Below, in pieces: positions 18,987 through 19,883 of a stretch of 19,883 nt of DNA. Position numbers and translations under genes: made by a program. The stretch spans positions 1 to 19,883 of the forward strand of contig DASWVC010000425.1 in the NCBI GenBank assembly GCA_036401335.1, in the 5' to 3' direction. Numbering within the stretch: position 1 is the first letter of the stretch; the number at the start of each line of letters is the position of its first letter. The notes beneath the pieces were generated by a model. The model was not told the origin of the DNA, did no database searches, and saw nothing but the letters and a program-made list of their open reading frames with translations. The DNA is from DASWVC01 sp036401335 (GTDB lineage: Bacteria > Verrucomicrobiota > Verrucomicrobiia > Chthoniobacterales > JAFAMB01).

Positions 18987-19883
18987 TCAAAAAATCTGAA
19001 CCGTCATTCCGTCGGTCACCTCGGTGATCACCCGCACCGCATCCCAGTTGGCCAGGCGAATGCAGCCGTGGCTGCCCGACCGGCCGATCGTATTCGGACT
19101 GTTGGTGCCGTGGATCCCGATGCCCCGCTTGTTCAACCCGATCCACACGACACCTACCGGATTTCGTGGGCCGGGGGGCAGGTTGTAATAGTTTTCACTG
19201 CGCTGACCGTGTTCCAGCATCGCTTCATCCCAACGGAACCATGGCAGCGTGGCAATCCCCACAATTCTCCAGGTTCCAATGGGTGCCGGCAACCGCTTCG
19301 AACCTGGAGTGATTGGGAACGAGCAGACCAACCGGTCTCCGTCGAAGACGTCCAGCATCCGGTAACGCGTGTCGACCTTGACCAGGCGTTTGACGTATTG
19401 CGGTTTGGCCGGCAGGTCGCCAACTTCTTTCAGCGTCTCGACCTCGAACGGGTGCACGTTTGGCACCCGAAAAGAGTCGCCCACTTTCGCTTTTTCCAGG
19501 TTCACACCTTTGTTTAGCTTGGCGATGTAGTCGCCATCTGAATGAAACCGTTCACCTACAAATTCCGCGATGGAACGGTACACCAGCCCCCCTTTGGCTT
19601 TAGCCTCCTCTTTCGGTTTGTACGGAAGTTCGGGGTTCACCCTGGCAAAGTCGCCTGCCGTGAGCGTGTAATTGGTGTAGATGGGAAAAATCTTTTCCAG
19701 TTCCGCCTGCATCTGCGGATCGATCTGACCGGTCGGTTTCTGGCCCGTGGAGATCTGGTACCGCACCAGGGCCTTGGCTGTAAACTCGCCCCAACCTCCA
19801 TCAATCTTCCCGGGACCGAAGTTTCGCTGATCGAGAAAGATCTGGAGCCGGGTAATAATCTCTTGGGAAGCCACGGGCATCGC
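18987..19883 (-). CDS. L,D-transpeptidase (YkuD) with peptidoglycan-binding and LysM-like domains, 5' end outside window
   Basis: The frame is open to the edge of the window. The ATG at 19880 is followed directly by domain sequence with no signal peptide, so the true start probably lies outside. Counting from that ATG, residues 5-65 form a PG-binding-1-type helical domain (LQIFLDQRNFGPGKIDGGWG). Residues about 100-142 resemble LysM (YRSIAEFVGERF, LNKGV, VGDSFRVPN). Residues 163-297 are the YkuD catalytic domain with GIHGTN (His257) and SGSHGCIRLAN, where Cys273 is the nucleophile. The enzyme acts in the periplasm, making 3-3 crosslinks in peptidoglycan or attaching proteins to it, and is insensitive to most beta-lactams other than carbapenems. 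It precedes the J-domain gene by 88 bases on the same strand. Confidence 0.93.
   Translation of the reverse strand, partial: AMPVASQEIITRLQIFLDQRNFGPGKIDGGWGEFTAKALVRYQISTGQKPTGQIDPQMQAELEKIFPIYTNYTLTAGDFARVNPELPYKPKEEAKAKGGLVYRSIAEFVGERFHSDGDYIAKLNKGVNLEKAKVGDSFRVPNVHPFEVETLKEVGDLPAKPQYVKRLVKVDTRYRMLDVFDGDRLVCSFPITPGSKRLPAPIGTWRIVGIATLPWFRWDEAMLEHGQRSENYYNLPPGPRNPVGVVWIGLNKRGIGIHGTNSPNTIGRSGSHGCIRLANWDAVRVITEVTDGMTVQIF

Overview
The window is a GC-rich (roughly 60%) bacterial chromosome segment. The best guess for the source is a member of the Verrucomicrobia (Verrucomicrobiota), perhaps a soil lineage of the Chthoniobacterales/Spartobacteria type. The reasons are a Gram-negative lipid A pathway, an LpxC-FabZ fusion (known from the PVC/Bacteroidetes side of the tree), a PEP-CTERM-like small protein, chromosomal VapBC modules and mostly SD-poor start sites. 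This placement is an inference, because there is no rRNA gene in the window.

Layout. (1) 1-1088, plus strand: the tail of an aldo/keto reductase, then rpoZ (omega subunit) and smpB (trans-translation), both housekeeping. (2) 1085-2667: an HNH endonuclease on the minus strand that shares its stop with smpB, then a vapBC toxin-antitoxin pair on the plus strand. (3) 2668-2901: a cluster of short hairpin repeats between convergent genes. (4) 2902-8483, minus strand: a probable transcription unit of a xerD-type recombinase, a fused lipid A acyltransferase/heptosyltransferase (LpxL-WaaF) and an MMPL/RND-type exporter. (5) 8638-9422: tRNA-Gly(UCC), then decayed DNA with relics of an antitoxin-like gene and a PIN toxin and another hairpin repeat. 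(6) 9423-11455, plus strand: an SGNH/GDSL hydrolase interrupted by an in-frame TAG, then a DUF4126 membrane protein. (7) 11541-13624, minus strand: lpxC-fabZ and lpxA with a 4-base overlap, divergent from a LolD-like ABC ATPase (13762-14478). (8) 14528-15201, minus strand: a second vapBC pair. (9) 15202-17056: gene-poor, with a small PEP-CTERM-like protein and one doubtful secreted micro-ORF. (10) 17057-19883: an RluA-family pseudouridine synthase, a J-domain/coiled-coil protein and a 5'-truncated L,D-transpeptidase.

The common theme is the cell envelope. LpxA and LpxC catalyse the first two lipid A steps, and FabZ supplies fatty acyl chains. The fused LpxL-WaaF protein would add a late acyl chain and a core heptose. 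MMPL and LolD-like proteins would move lipids or lipoproteins, and the L,D-transpeptidase crosslinks or anchors to peptidoglycan. The accessory layer consists of two intact VapBC modules, one decayed PIN module, and a dispersed hairpin family with 6-base loops seen in at least four intergenic places. I do not see a clearly new defence system. The most unusual items are the LpxL-WaaF fusion, the interrupted SGNH hydrolase with all catalytic blocks intact, the hairpin family, and the antitoxin genes whose -10 boxes lie so close to ATG that their mRNAs should be leaderless.
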